A stretch of DNA of 64,000 nt from JACDAE01 sp963744875 (GTDB lineage Bacteria > Chloroflexota > Ktedonobacteria > Ktedonobacterales > Ktedonobacteraceae), in the NCBI GenBank assembly GCA_963744875.1, contig CAVUVQ010000009.1:1-64000 (forward strand), read 5' to 3'. The notes under the pieces are model-generated. The model was not told the DNA's origin, searched no databases, and worked only from the letters and a program-made list of their open reading frames with translations. A program made the translations under genes and the position numbers. Every line of letters starts with the position of its first letter. Position 1 is the first letter of the stretch. Below are positions 27,166 through 34,504 of the stretch, one piece after another.

Positions 27166-28998
27166 ATGTCAGGTATCGCCGGATGGATTGATTGGAATGA
27201 AAATTTGTTGGCACAGGGAGCGACACTGGCCCGTATGGCAGACACAGTTGCTCATAGGGGGCCAGATGGTCACGGCCAATGGCTTTCTAAACATGCCGCA
27301 CTGGCGCAACGGCGTCTCAGCGTGATTGATCCCCAGGCAGGAGCACAACCCCTCGTCTATCAAGAAGGAGAAGCGACATACGCCATTACCTATAATGGAG
27401 AGATCTACAATTTTCGTGAGCTACGACGTGAATTAGAACATGCTGGTCATGCCTTCCACACATCATCAGATACGGAAGTGCTCCTGCATACCTATGTAGA
27501 GTGGGGTGAAGAGTGCGTTCAGCATTTGAATGGCATCTTCGCCTTTGGCATATGGGACGGGCGCAAGCAACAATTGTTGCTTGCGCGTGACCCTCTGGGG
27601 GTCAAACCACTATTTTACGCGCAGCGGAGCGATGCTCTGCTCTTCGGATCTGAACTGAAGGTACTGCTGTCTCATCCTCTGGTCAGCAGTGAAGTAGATG
27701 CAGCGGGCCTCGCTCAAATCCTGACCTTTGTGCGCACTCCGGATTCAGGGATCTATCGTGATGTCCATGCATTACGTCCTGGGTATCGTGCGATCTATAA
27801 TAAACAAGGTCTCCATATCAGCCGCTATTGGAGCTTGCACAGCACTCTACACCGCGAAGATCTGCCGACAACCACCGAACATATACGCACACTGTTGGAG
27901 GATGCCATTAAGCATCAGTTGATTGCCGATATTCCGATTGCGACGCTTCTTTCTGGCGGCCTTGACTCCAACATCCTCACGGCCCTCACAGCTAGAGAAT
28001 ACCAGGCAGAAGGCAAAAAGCTGCATACCTATTCGATCGATTTTGTCGACAGCGAAAAGCACTTCAATAGTGGCCTTTTACATCTTTCGCGCGATGAGCC
28101 ATGGGCAAAAAAGGTATCCGCACACTTTGGTACACACCATCATACGGTTACCCTGGATGCATCTGCTTTGATGGAAAATATGATGGTGCAGTTATATGCC
28201 CATGATATCTCTATGGTAGGGCAGATGAATACCTCGCTCTATCTCCTGTTTAAGGCCATCAAGCAAGAAGCGGGGATAGTTCTTTCTGGCGAGGCTGCTG
28301 ATGAAATATTTGGGGGCTATCCCTGGTTTTCCATTGAAGCTGCCCTCAACGCTCCCACATTTCCCTGGATGCCTGCCTTTCTGGGGCGTGGTGAGGGTGC
28401 TTTGTCGTGGTTATCTCCAGATGTTTTACAGCGCGTATGCCCAACCGAACACATTGGGCAACAGTATCGTCGGACGCTTGCGGAAGTACCCAGGCTAGAG
28501 GGGGAAGATCCAGTAACGGCCAGGAGGCGCGAGATGTTTTACCTCAACCTGACTCACTGGCTCCCTTTTTTATTAGAACGTAAAGACCGCATGGGTATGG
28601 CAACCGGTTTAGAAGTTCGCCTCCCTTTCGGTGACCCTCGTTTAGTTGAATATGCCTGGAATATTCCATGGGAGATGAAAACGGTGGACGGGATCGAGAA
28701 GGGCATTGTGCGCCGTGCCTTTGCTGACCTGCTCCCTGAAGAATTGCGTTCGCGCAAAAAGAGTGCCTATCCCAGTATTCAGAATCCAGTTTATGATCAG
28801 GCGACCCGGGCCTGGGCTATGATGATCGTGCATGACGACAACGCACCGATCCAGGCATTACTCAATCAACCCATTGCCCTTAGTCTACTAGAACAGGAGA
28901 GTAGCGGTCGATCAGATATAGCCCAGGTATCTCTCTTCGAGCGTATTATTTTGCTCAACGAGTGGCTTGATAAGTATCATATCAAACTATCGCTTTAG
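27166..28998 (+). CDS. Asparagine-synthase-like amide ligase with Ser replacing the Cys nucleophile
   Basis: A 610-residue protein with class II glutamine amidotransferase and asparagine synthase domains. The start MSGIAGWIDW is colinear with the invariant MCGIAGW of active enzymes, but position 2 is Ser (codon 27169-27171), so the N-terminal Cys that attacks glutamine is absent. Other glutaminase residues remain (HRGPDGHG, YNGEIYNF, SDTEV). The synthetase half is intact: LSGGLDSN (Ser263 onward, the PP-loop that binds ATP), LSGEAADEIFGGYPW, and ERKDRMGMATGLEVRLPF. Loss of the Cys is also known for beta-lactam synthetases. Likely alternatives are ammonia-dependent amidation or intramolecular or intermolecular amide formation. 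The ATG at 27166 follows AAGGAG. The gene closes the tightly spaced run. Confidence 0.85.
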   Translation: MSGIAGWIDWNENLLAQGATLARMADTVAHRGPDGHGQWLSKHAALAQRRLSVIDPQAGAQPLVYQEGEATYAITYNGEIYNFRELRRELEHAGHAFHTSSDTEVLLHTYVEWGEECVQHLNGIFAFGIWDGRKQQLLLARDPLGVKPLFYAQRSDALLFGSELKVLLSHPLVSSEVDAAGLAQILTFVRTPDSGIYRDVHALRPGYRAIYNKQGLHISRYWSLHSTLHREDLPTTTEHIRTLLEDAIKHQLIADIPIATLLSGGLDSNILTALTAREYQAEGKKLHTYSIDFVDSEKHFNSGLLHLSRDEPWAKKVSAHFGTHHHTVTLDASALMENMMVQLYAHDISMVGQMNTSLYLLFKAIKQEAGIVLSGEAADEIFGGYPWFSIEAALNAPTFPWMPAFLGRGEGALSWLSPDVLQRVCPTEHIGQQYRRTLAEVPRLEGEDPVTARRREMFYLNLTHWLPFLLERKDRMGMATGLEVRLPFGDPRLVEYAWNIPWEMKTVDGIEKGIVRRAFADLLPEELRSRKKSAYPSIQNPVYDQATRAWAMMIVHDDNAPIQALLNQPIALSLLEQESSGRSDIAQVSLFERIILLNEWLDKYHIKLSL

Positions 28999-29016
28999 CA
29001 AAGAAAGGTAGATCTG

Positions 29017-29523
29017 ATGGCAAATCACCAGACTGTTTATCATTCTGACTCTTCTCTCAACGCAATCATTAAGACCGAGCTTACAGATGCGCGAGAAGAG
29101 TTTCTGACTCTAGTGGCCTCGCTCTCGAATGCAGATTTCAAGAGAAAGAGCAATGTTTCTGTCTGGACATCTAAAGAACTTCTAGTGCATATTGTTTTCT
29201 GGCTACAACAGACTCCACGCGCGGTAACACTCGTACGCACGGGAAAAAGGCTTCCGCGTCTGCCGGGAGTACTCTTTGCCTGGATCAATATATGGCTCAC
29301 GCGTCTGGTAGCGTGGCGACAAGATCGCAAGTCGATTATCGAGCAATATGAGCAAGCTTTTCAAAACGTGGTGCGATTGACGGAAGAAATAAAAGAGCAA
29401 GAATGGCAGCAAGGGATAGTATTTGGAGCACCATTTTACGAATATCGTACTATTGAGCAGATTATCCGCTCACATAGCAAGCATGTGCGAGAGCATGTAG
29501 GAGAGATACGGCGGAGTCTCTAA
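29017..29523 (+). CDS. DinB-like / ClbS-like four-helix protein
   Basis: A 168-residue helical protein. WTSKELLVHIVFW early and IIRSHSKHVREHVGEI at the end supply the spaced histidines (HIVFW; H..H...H) of the DinB superfamily metal-binding bundle. The family includes thiol-dependent transferases, hydrolases and some self-resistance proteins (ClbS in the colibactin cluster belongs to it). It starts 18 bases after the amide ligase, so it is probably co-transcribed. A resistance function would fit its place at the end of a cluster, but that is inference from context. It is followed by a strong hairpin. Confidence 0.7.
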   Translation: MANHQTVYHSDSSLNAIIKTELTDAREEFLTLVASLSNADFKRKSNVSVWTSKELLVHIVFWLQQTPRAVTLVRTGKRLPRLPGVLFAWINIWLTRLVAWRQDRKSIIEQYEQAFQNVVRLTEEIKEQEWQQGIVFGAPFYEYRTIEQIIRSHSKHVREHVGEIRRSL

Positions 29524-29556
29524 GATCCTTCTCGCGTTTAAACTGGGAAGGATCTT
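29522..29556 (+). terminator. Hairpin at the end of the cluster
   Basis: A perfect 10-bp inverted repeat, AAGATCCTTC (29522-29531) and GAAGGATCTT (29547-29556), with a 15-base loop lies immediately after the DinB-like stop codon. It is not followed by a T-run, so intrinsic termination is uncertain, but its position makes it the natural 3' boundary of the transcript. Confidence 0.55.
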
Positions 29557-29644
29557 CCAGAAACAGAATTTGCACAAAAGATGTTTGTCCAGGGTGTGGC
29601 AACGACGGGGATTAAGGGAGGTTAGGCCAGAAGTTTTGAGCCGC

Positions 29645-29720
29645 CAACGATTTCAGGTTGTGTTGCAAAAAGAAAGCTGATCAGGTAAAGGAGAGAGAAA
29701 AGGGTGAAAGAGGTCTCCAT
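29645..29720. repeat. IS6-type end remnant without transposase
   Basis: This stretch (GTTGTGTTGCAAAAAGAAAG followed by an imperfect match to a purine-rich leader ending in CATCATGA) resembles the region just upstream of the IS6-type transposase at 33126-33190. It appears to be the left end of that element left behind without the gene. Confidence 0.45.
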
Positions 29721-29732
29721 CATGAGTGACCT

Positions 29733-29773
29733 TGACCCACTTTTGGGGTTCTTCCGCACTTTGATACTGTTGC
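29733..29773. repeat. IS1182-type terminal sequence, solo copy
   Basis: About 38 bases here match, with a few differences, the sequence at 63024-63062 that lies just outside the 3' end of the IS1182-type transposase (shared core TTTTGGGGTTCT and CCGCACTTTGATACTGTTG). At 29.7 kb no transposase follows; a broken hydrolase gene abuts it instead. Most simply a deletion remnant of the same element family. Confidence 0.55.
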
Positions 29774-29984
29774 CATGCCTACGCATATCAAGGGCATAGA
29801 CGCGGTAGCGATCTGCCAGGACTGGTCCTACACGCACTCAACTGGAAGCGGAACTCGTAATCCCATGGAGTAACAGGACACTGGGGCGTTCTCTGTGCTC
29901 TGCTCCCCAACTCAGGTAGTGAAAGCGACCTGCGGGCAGATCAATCATCTGAGATTGAGCTGGTTGTATGAGGCTCTCTGTCAT
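29774..29984 (-). pseudogene. Alpha/beta hydrolase N-terminal fragment
   Basis: On the minus strand, the ATG at 29984 opens MTESLIQPAQSQMIDLPAG, then GRFHYLSWGAEHRERPSVL, LLHGITSSASS, an in-frame TGA where Trp is expected, and VRVGPVLADRYRVYALDMRRHGNS. This is the N-terminal third of an alpha/beta hydrolase (oxyanion LHG motif; DxRxHG). The nucleophile and the rest are gone where the IS1182-type end sequence begins. The stop codon and the truncation make it a pseudogene. Confidence 0.65.
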
Positions 29985-30274
29985 GCACTCTTCCTTTCAG
30001 TGGTATCGACTTTTTCTTCTAGTATGTCACAGCGTTTTGCCGGTTCTGTCAGAACTACGAGAATTGCACTCGCTCTCTAGAAGACATTTCTCTTCCTCAA
30101 CCTTCCAAGTGCGAGGCAGGACCAAGTTCCATCTTGTTATACAATACTGGTGAAGGATGATCTTGTACAAAGACCCACCTGCTTTCCCTCCCTTTATCGA
30201 TGGAGTGATTGTGCTTTCCTTCTGGAGGAGAAGCAGACAGAGTTTTTAGTTCAATGATGAAAGGATGAACAGGT
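29985..30274. other. Intergenic region without recognisable content
   Basis: This stretch precedes the Gfo/Idh/MocA gene. I find no convincing gene. AAGGATG just before 30275 is a weak ribosome site for the next gene; the region may hold its promoter. Confidence 0.35.
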
Positions 30275-31258
30275 ATGAGCAACGTTCGTTGGGGTGTTTT
30301 GAGTACGTCTGATCTTGCGCTAAAAAAAGTGATACCAGCGATGCAGCAAGGACAGTATAGTGAGATCTCGGCCATTGCTTCTCGCTCGTTAGAAAAAGCT
30401 CAGGCAGCCGCAACGCAGCTTCACATTCCTACCGCATATGGTTCGTATGAAGCATTGTTGAGCGACCCCACTCTTGACGCGATCTATAATCCCTTGCCCA
30501 ATCACTTGCATATCCCATGGTCAATCAAAGCATTACAGGCGGGCAAGCATGTGCTCTGTGAGAAACCACTCTCAATGACGGCTGCGCAAGCGCAGGAATT
30601 CGTCGATGTCGCGAAACAGTATCCGCATCTCAAGGTAATGGAAGCATTCATGTACCGCATGCATCCACAGTGGCAGAAAGCCCGTCAGTTGGTAGAAGAA
30701 GGGGCGGTTGGTGAACTCCGCACGGTTCATTCTTTTTTTTCCTATTCTCTTGATGATCCGACCAATATCCGCAATATTCCTGAAGTTGGCGGCGGTACGA
30801 TGATGGACATCGGGTGTTATGCTCTTTCATTTGCACGCTTTCTCTTTGATGCTGAGCCAGAGCGGATCATGGGAATTGTAGAGTTTGACCCGAAACTCAA
30901 GACGGATCGTTTGGCGTCCGGTATTCTGGACTTTGGGAAGGGCACGTCAACGTTCACCTGTTCGACGCAGCTCTCGCCTTATCAGCGTGTTCATATTTTC
31001 GGCACAACGGGACACATAGAGATTGAGATCCCTGCGAATGCGCCCTCTGATCGCCCATGTCGTCTCTGGCTTGAGCACGATGGCAAGAGCGAGGAAATCA
31101 CGTTTGAGGTCTGCAATCAGTATACGTTGCAAGGGGATCTTTTTTCTCAGGCAGTGCTTGAGAAGACCGAGGTTCCAATCCCCATTGAAGAGAGTGTTGC
31201 GAATATGAAGGCCATTGAAGCGATCTTTCGCAGCGCGAAAAGTGGGACATGGGTATAG
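30275..31258 (+). CDS. Gfo/Idh/MocA family NAD(P)-dependent oxidoreductase
   Basis: A 327-residue sugar-type dehydrogenase. The N-terminal Rossmann fold reads VRWGVLSTSDLALKKVIPAM, followed by the family's YNPLPNHLH and CEKPLSMT, which contains the conserved EKP Lys that binds cofactor and substrate. The C-terminal half has GGGTMMDIGCYALSFARFLFDAEP, where the conserved D..CY segment is near the active site. Members oxidise or reduce sugars, inositols or trans-dihydrodiols. It is separated from the cluster by pseudogene debris, so it may not belong to it. The nearest homologues by motif are xylose/dihydrodiol dehydrogenase-like proteins. Confidence 0.85.
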   Translation: MSNVRWGVLSTSDLALKKVIPAMQQGQYSEISAIASRSLEKAQAAATQLHIPTAYGSYEALLSDPTLDAIYNPLPNHLHIPWSIKALQAGKHVLCEKPLSMTAAQAQEFVDVAKQYPHLKVMEAFMYRMHPQWQKARQLVEEGAVGELRTVHSFFSYSLDDPTNIRNIPEVGGGTMMDIGCYALSFARFLFDAEPERIMGIVEFDPKLKTDRLASGILDFGKGTSTFTCSTQLSPYQRVHIFGTTGHIEIEIPANAPSDRPCRLWLEHDGKSEEITFEVCNQYTLQGDLFSQAVLEKTEVPIPIEESVANMKAIEAIFRSAKSGTWV

Positions 31259-31312
31259 CTCTCTCCACCCAGAAAAGGTGTCATCCTGGACAGAATTCTG
31301 GTCAATTGTCTC

Positions 31313-31478
31313 TTTTAGGTATTGTCAACTTGAATGTTGATGGGCTTATTTCCTCCTGCAACGTGGGGAAGAAGTCATCCTATTTGGGCTCTTTTGGAAA
31401 AAGGACATCGCGAAAGGCTCTTTTTTAGCGGTACGTGGGGAAAACTCATCAAGAAGAGAAAACAACTTGACAATACCT
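31313..31478. repeat. Imperfect inverted repeat in the intergenic region
   Basis: AGGTATTGTCAACTTG near 31317-31332 recurs as its complement, CAACTTGACAATACCT, near 31463-31478 (one mismatch), with roughly 130 bases between. The enclosed sequence is AT-rich and has no gene. It may be a small non-autonomous element or paired operator sites for the flanking genes. Confidence 0.45.
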
Positions 31479-31497
31479 GACAGACTTCTAAAACTGT

Positions 31498-31526
31498 CCA
31501 GGGCTTGCTATACTAAACAGAACAAC
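31498..31526 (+). promoter_or_regulatory. Extended -10 promoter-like element (first of two copies)
   Basis: TGCTATACT (31506-31514) is an extended -10 sequence in a 29-base block that is nearly identical to 60515-60543. It lies about 70 bases upstream of the exonuclease ATG. No good -35 box is visible at standard spacing, as expected for extended -10 promoters. Confidence 0.5.
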
Positions 31527-31593
31527 TCTGGTGATGTCTCTTTTAGCAGAGACTGGACAATTTTGAAATGATGGGAGGAGCACCGGATATTCT

Positions 31594-32469
31594 ATGAAGA
31601 TCTACCTGGTGGATGGTACCTACGAGCTGTTTCGCAGCCACTTCGGCGCGCCGCCGCGCAAGGCACCGGATGGGCGCGAGGTCGGCGCAACGCTGGGCCT
31701 TTTACGCAGCCTGCTGATGCTGTTGACGACGCCTGGCATCACCCACGTGGCCTGCGCGTTCGATCACGTGATCGAGTCCTTCCGTAACGACCAGTACCCC
31801 GGCTACAAGACCGGCGCGGGCGTTGACCCCAACCTGATCGCCCAGTTCCCGCTGGCCGAAGAGGCCGTTTCCGCGCTTGGGCTGGTGGTCTGGTCGATGG
31901 TGGAGTTCGAGGCCGACGATGCCCTGTCCAGCGCGACCGCCCGTTTCAAGAACGAAGCTGGGGTCGAACAGATCGTGATCTGCTCGCCGGATAAGGATCT
32001 GGCCCAGCTGGTCTCTGGAAGCCGCATCGTTGGCTGGGACCGCCGCCGCGATATTCTCATCGATGAGGCGGGCGTGGTGGAGAAATTTGGCGTGCGCCCG
32101 CAGTCGATCCCCGACTGGCTGGGGCTGGTGGGCGATGCGGCCGACGGCTTCCCCGGCATCCCGGGCTGGGGTGAAAAATCCGCGGCGGCCGTGCTTGCAA
32201 AATACGAGCACCTCGAGGCGATCCCCGCAGATCCGCAAACCTGGGGGCTCTCGGCCAGCCGCGCGGCGCGGCTGGCCGAGAGCCTGGCGCAGCACTGGGC
32301 TGAGGCGCTGCTTTTCCGCAAACTGGCGACACTGCGCGAGGATGTGCCACTCTTGGAAACGCTCGCCGATCTGGAATGGCAGGGCGCAGACGCGCGGCTG
32401 AAAGAGGTCTGCCACCGGCTGGGCGATGAAAAGTTCCCCGGGCGGGTTCCGAGGTGGCGCGAGAGATGA
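31594..32469 (+). CDS. 5'-3' exonuclease / flap-endonuclease-like protein
   Basis: A 291-residue stand-alone 5' nuclease similar to the N-terminal domain of DNA polymerase I. The metal-binding acids appear in order: MKIYLVDGTYELFRSHF (Asp), ACAFDHVIESFRNDQYPGYKTG, VEFEADDALSSATAR, VICSPDKDLAQLV, WLGLVGDAADGFPGIPGWGEKSAAAVL (helix-hairpin-helix with the GD..D acids). Such enzymes remove RNA primers or flaps in replication and repair. The gene is clearly more GC-rich than its flanks and its third positions are biased to G/C, suggesting transfer or a different origin. It is followed by insertion-sequence debris. Confidence 0.88.
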   Translation: MKIYLVDGTYELFRSHFGAPPRKAPDGREVGATLGLLRSLLMLLTTPGITHVACAFDHVIESFRNDQYPGYKTGAGVDPNLIAQFPLAEEAVSALGLVVWSMVEFEADDALSSATARFKNEAGVEQIVICSPDKDLAQLVSGSRIVGWDRRRDILIDEAGVVEKFGVRPQSIPDWLGLVGDAADGFPGIPGWGEKSAAAVLAKYEHLEAIPADPQTWGLSASRAARLAESLAQHWAEALLFRKLATLREDVPLLETLADLEWQGADARLKEVCHRLGDEKFPGRVPRWRER

Positions 32470-32559
32470 ATTTGGCAGCGCTGTAAATCCGGTTGCGTTG
32501 CAAAAAATCATGGAGAGAACCAACAGACAGAGTTTGGTTCTTTCTGTTCAGTTTAGGCC

Positions 32560-33126
32560 GCCACTTCAAATAGCGTGGCGATCAGCGTGACCTGCCCTCT
32601 TCCATCTCCTTTGTCCACACCTTGTCGTTGTCCTTTCCACATTATGTTCATCATCGCGTACCCTTGAAGTGTTCGCCATGCCGTTGCAAATGAGAAGGAG
32701 CCCATCACAATTAGCGCTAGGCCAACCATGTATGAACAGCATGAGCGGTACTTAGCTCACAATGCTCTGACGGCAAACCGTTGTAGTGAGCACGAACATC
32801 TGGGCACTGGCGAAAACACATGCCGCTATTGCCCGTCGTACCACCTTAGCCTAGCGCCAATAGGAGCCCATCCCTGGTTTTGTTAACCGTTTGAGAAAGC
32901 GGTGGTCTTGTTCAACCAAATTGTTGAGGTATCTGACGTGCCTTAGTTCACAGTGTTCAGGGATATATCCTTCTGCCTTGATCTCGTTGAACGCTTTGGG
33001 GGAGGCCGCATTTTTTTCAACGTTGATCACACGAGGTTCGCTCATATGAGGCGCGACGAGCGTTTTGAGAAAGAAACGTTTGGCAGCTTCTCCATCTCTC
33101 GTCGCACTCAGCACGAAGTCGGGCTG
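32560..33126 (-). pseudogene. IS6-type transposase fragment, minus strand, interrupted by a small insertion
   Basis: Read on the minus strand, 33114 downward gives ATRDGEAAKRFFLKTL, PRVINVEKNAASPKAFNEIK, LRHVRYLNNLVEQDHRFLKRLTKPGMG, the middle of an IS6/IS26-type DDE transposase including the second Asp region and the E region. The C-terminal part (ETAW-TLQGY-like, 32577-32683) is separated from it by a 155-bp insertion. The N-terminal part is missing. It faces a second IS6 copy at 33187-33737. Confidence 0.7.
32707..32861. mobile_element. 155-bp MITE-like insertion inside the IS6 fragment, 11-bp target duplication
   Basis: The block is bounded by AGGAGCCCATC at 32696-32706 and an identical copy at 32862-32872. 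The block itself begins ACAATTAGCGCTAGG and ends CCTAGCGCCAAT, giving terminal inverted repeats of about 12 bases with one mismatch. The second IS6 copy on the plus strand reads straight through the equivalent point (near 33606), so the empty site is visible in the same window. There is no coding capacity. An IS4-family-like transposase would suit an 11-bp duplication, but the parent is not identified. Confidence 0.7.
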
Positions 33127-33186
33127 AGTTGCAAGAAATAAGCTGATCTAGTAGAATTGACAGAAAAGAGCAAAAGAGGATCCGTC

Positions 33187-33737
33187 ATGACAGAGCAGCA
33201 TATGTTCAAATTGCGTAATTTTCAATCCAACATGATTCTCTTGTGCGTGAGTTAGTATTTGCGCTATTAGCTGCGCTACCGCGATCTTGAAGAGATGATG
33301 CTGGAACGAGGGCTGCAGGTCGATCACACGACTATCTATCGCTGGGTCCAGAATTATGCACCTGAGATGGAGAAGCGTTGTCGTCCCTGCTTGAAGGCAA
33401 CGACAGACTCCTGGCATGTTGACGAGACCTTCATCAGAATCAAAAAAGTGCGGCTGTATTTGTATCGAGCAGTTGATACACAGGGAAACACACTCGAGTT
33501 CCTTCTCAGTTCAACGAGGGATGGCGAGGCAGCTAAGAGTTTCTTTTTCAAAATCCTCACCGCCTCTCATACATCGCTTTCTCAAACGGTTAACCAAGCC
33601 TGGGATGGGTTTCTTCTCGTTTGAAACGGCATGGCGAACACTTCAAGGGTACGCGATGATGAACATGATGTGGAAAGGACAACGACAAGGTGTGGACAAA
33701 GGAGATGGAAGAGGGCAGGTCACGCTGATCGCCATAC
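33187..33737 (+). pseudogene. IS6-type transposase, plus strand, stop codons and internal deletion
   Basis: The ATG at 33187 opens MTEQHMFKLRNFQ, then in-frame stops near 33253 precede LRYRDLEEMMLERGLQVDHT, TIYRWVQNYAPEMEKR and WHVDETFIRIKK with the first catalytic Asp. The middle is deleted: SHTSLSQTVNQAW replaces the stretch containing the second Asp, and after a frame change FETAWRTLQGYAMMNMMWKG supplies the C-terminus. The element is dead. Positions 33627-33737 are the inverted partner of 32577-32683. Confidence 0.75.
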
Positions 33738-33951
33738 CGAGGCCTCCGTCGACGGTGGATAGTGTACTGGTTCTGAGGGGTCTGGTTCAACAGCCGAATG
33801 GCATATTTGCGGACGTGGCCGGTTACTGCCACCGTCCGATCCAGCAAGAGCCCTTTTGGGCCAAGGAGGCCTCCTGGTAGAGAGGGGCCACATGCTTGAT
33901 GAGTTCACGACGAGCGGCATAGCTCAAAGAGGTGACAGAACGCGACGACAT
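33735..33951 (-). pseudogene. N-terminal remnant of an integrase-type transposase
   Basis: From the ATG at 33951 the minus strand reads SYAARRELIKHVAPLYQEAS, LAQKG, then after a one-base shift LLLDRTVAVTGHVRKYAIRL and LNQTP. This matches the N-terminal helix-turn-helix region of a class of integrase-catalytic-domain transposases common in soil bacteria. It is cut off by the IS6 sequence near 33735. Confidence 0.5.
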
Positions 33952-34083
33952 AAAAATACTCCTTCCCAGCAATAGACATTCACCGTTGCACGTGGGAGAA
34001 GGTGAAAGAGGAGAGGCAGCGATCCTGTTTCAGAGGAAATCAATAAGAGACAGTCACAAGAAGCCCCACTTGCCCCATGAGAT
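33952..34083. other. Intergenic spacer between transposon debris and the palindrome repeats
   Basis: No gene or clear structure is seen in this short AT/GC-mixed stretch, apart from a purine-rich run just upstream of the transposase remnant's start that could be its ribosome site. Confidence 0.3.
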
Positions 34084-34320
34084 ATCTTACCCGTAGGTGC
34101 AAGAGGCACGTACCAACTGGAGGTTTCCAGAATCTGCTCGAAGCGTACGCAGACCTTGCAGCAGACACAAACGTGTGGAGGGGGAAAAGGTGCGAGAATC
34201 TTACCCGCGGGTAAGATCTCTCGTGACGCAATGCGCTTGAGGCAGACGCAAAAATATGGACAGGGAAAGGGTATGAGAATCTTACTCATGGGTAAGATCT
34301 CTCGTGACGCAATGTGGGGT
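34084..34320. repeat. 81-bp tandem repeat carrying palindromes
   Basis: The 20-base perfect palindrome ATCTTACCCGCGGGTAAGAT (34198-34217) recurs 81 bases later as ATCTTACTCATGGGTAAGAT (34279-34298), and both are followed by the same CTCTCGTGACGCAATG. The intervening bases are also related (GCAGAC.CAAA...GGA..GGGAAA). A degenerate third copy begins at 34084 (ATCTTACCCGTAGGTGCAAG). These look like operator sites or a small tandem repeat; they precede the hydrolase gene at 34505. Confidence 0.6.
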
Positions 34321-34340
34321 CAGTATTTCAGATCACTGCC

Positions 34341-34403
34341 CATGATGTTCATTACGCTGCTCATTGCGCTTTCATGAAGCTTCCACATCATACTAGTAGC
34401 AGA
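34341..34403 (+). promoter_or_regulatory. 63-base leader, inverted copy at 44097-44159
   Basis: This block (starting CATGATGTTCATTACGCTGC and ending TACTAGTAGCAGA) is repeated as its complement at 44097-44159 with only a few differences. Here it lies about 100 bases before the hydrolase start at 34505; at the other end it lies just before the RidA gene on the minus strand. CATACT inside it could be a -10 box. A shared promoter or regulatory leader is the simplest reading. Confidence 0.5.
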
Positions 34404-34504
34404 GAGGACGAAATGCAGCCGGGGATGAACAGGCCTGCTCGCTTCTTTCGCTCTTTCAGTCAATTTACTATCAACAAGGTACGATAAGAAAGTTGAAAAG
34501 TAGG

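Noticed and set aside
5010..29523. A canonical enediyne cluster
   Set aside because: DUF1702 proteins hinted at this, but the PKS has DH before KR and a C-terminal ACP with no phosphopantetheinyl transferase domain, unlike enediyne PKSs, and no UnbU/UnbV-like genes or hot-dog thioesterase are seen.
29685..29836. A small minus-strand gene ending in a Lys/Ser-rich tail
   Set aside because: It is the hydrolase pseudogene read through into IS end sequence; the tail KVRKNPKSGS is IS-derived.
34084..34320. A CRISPR array from the palindromic repeats
   Set aside because: Only two good copies plus one degenerate copy exist; the sequence between palindromes is itself repeated rather than unique, and there are no cas genes.
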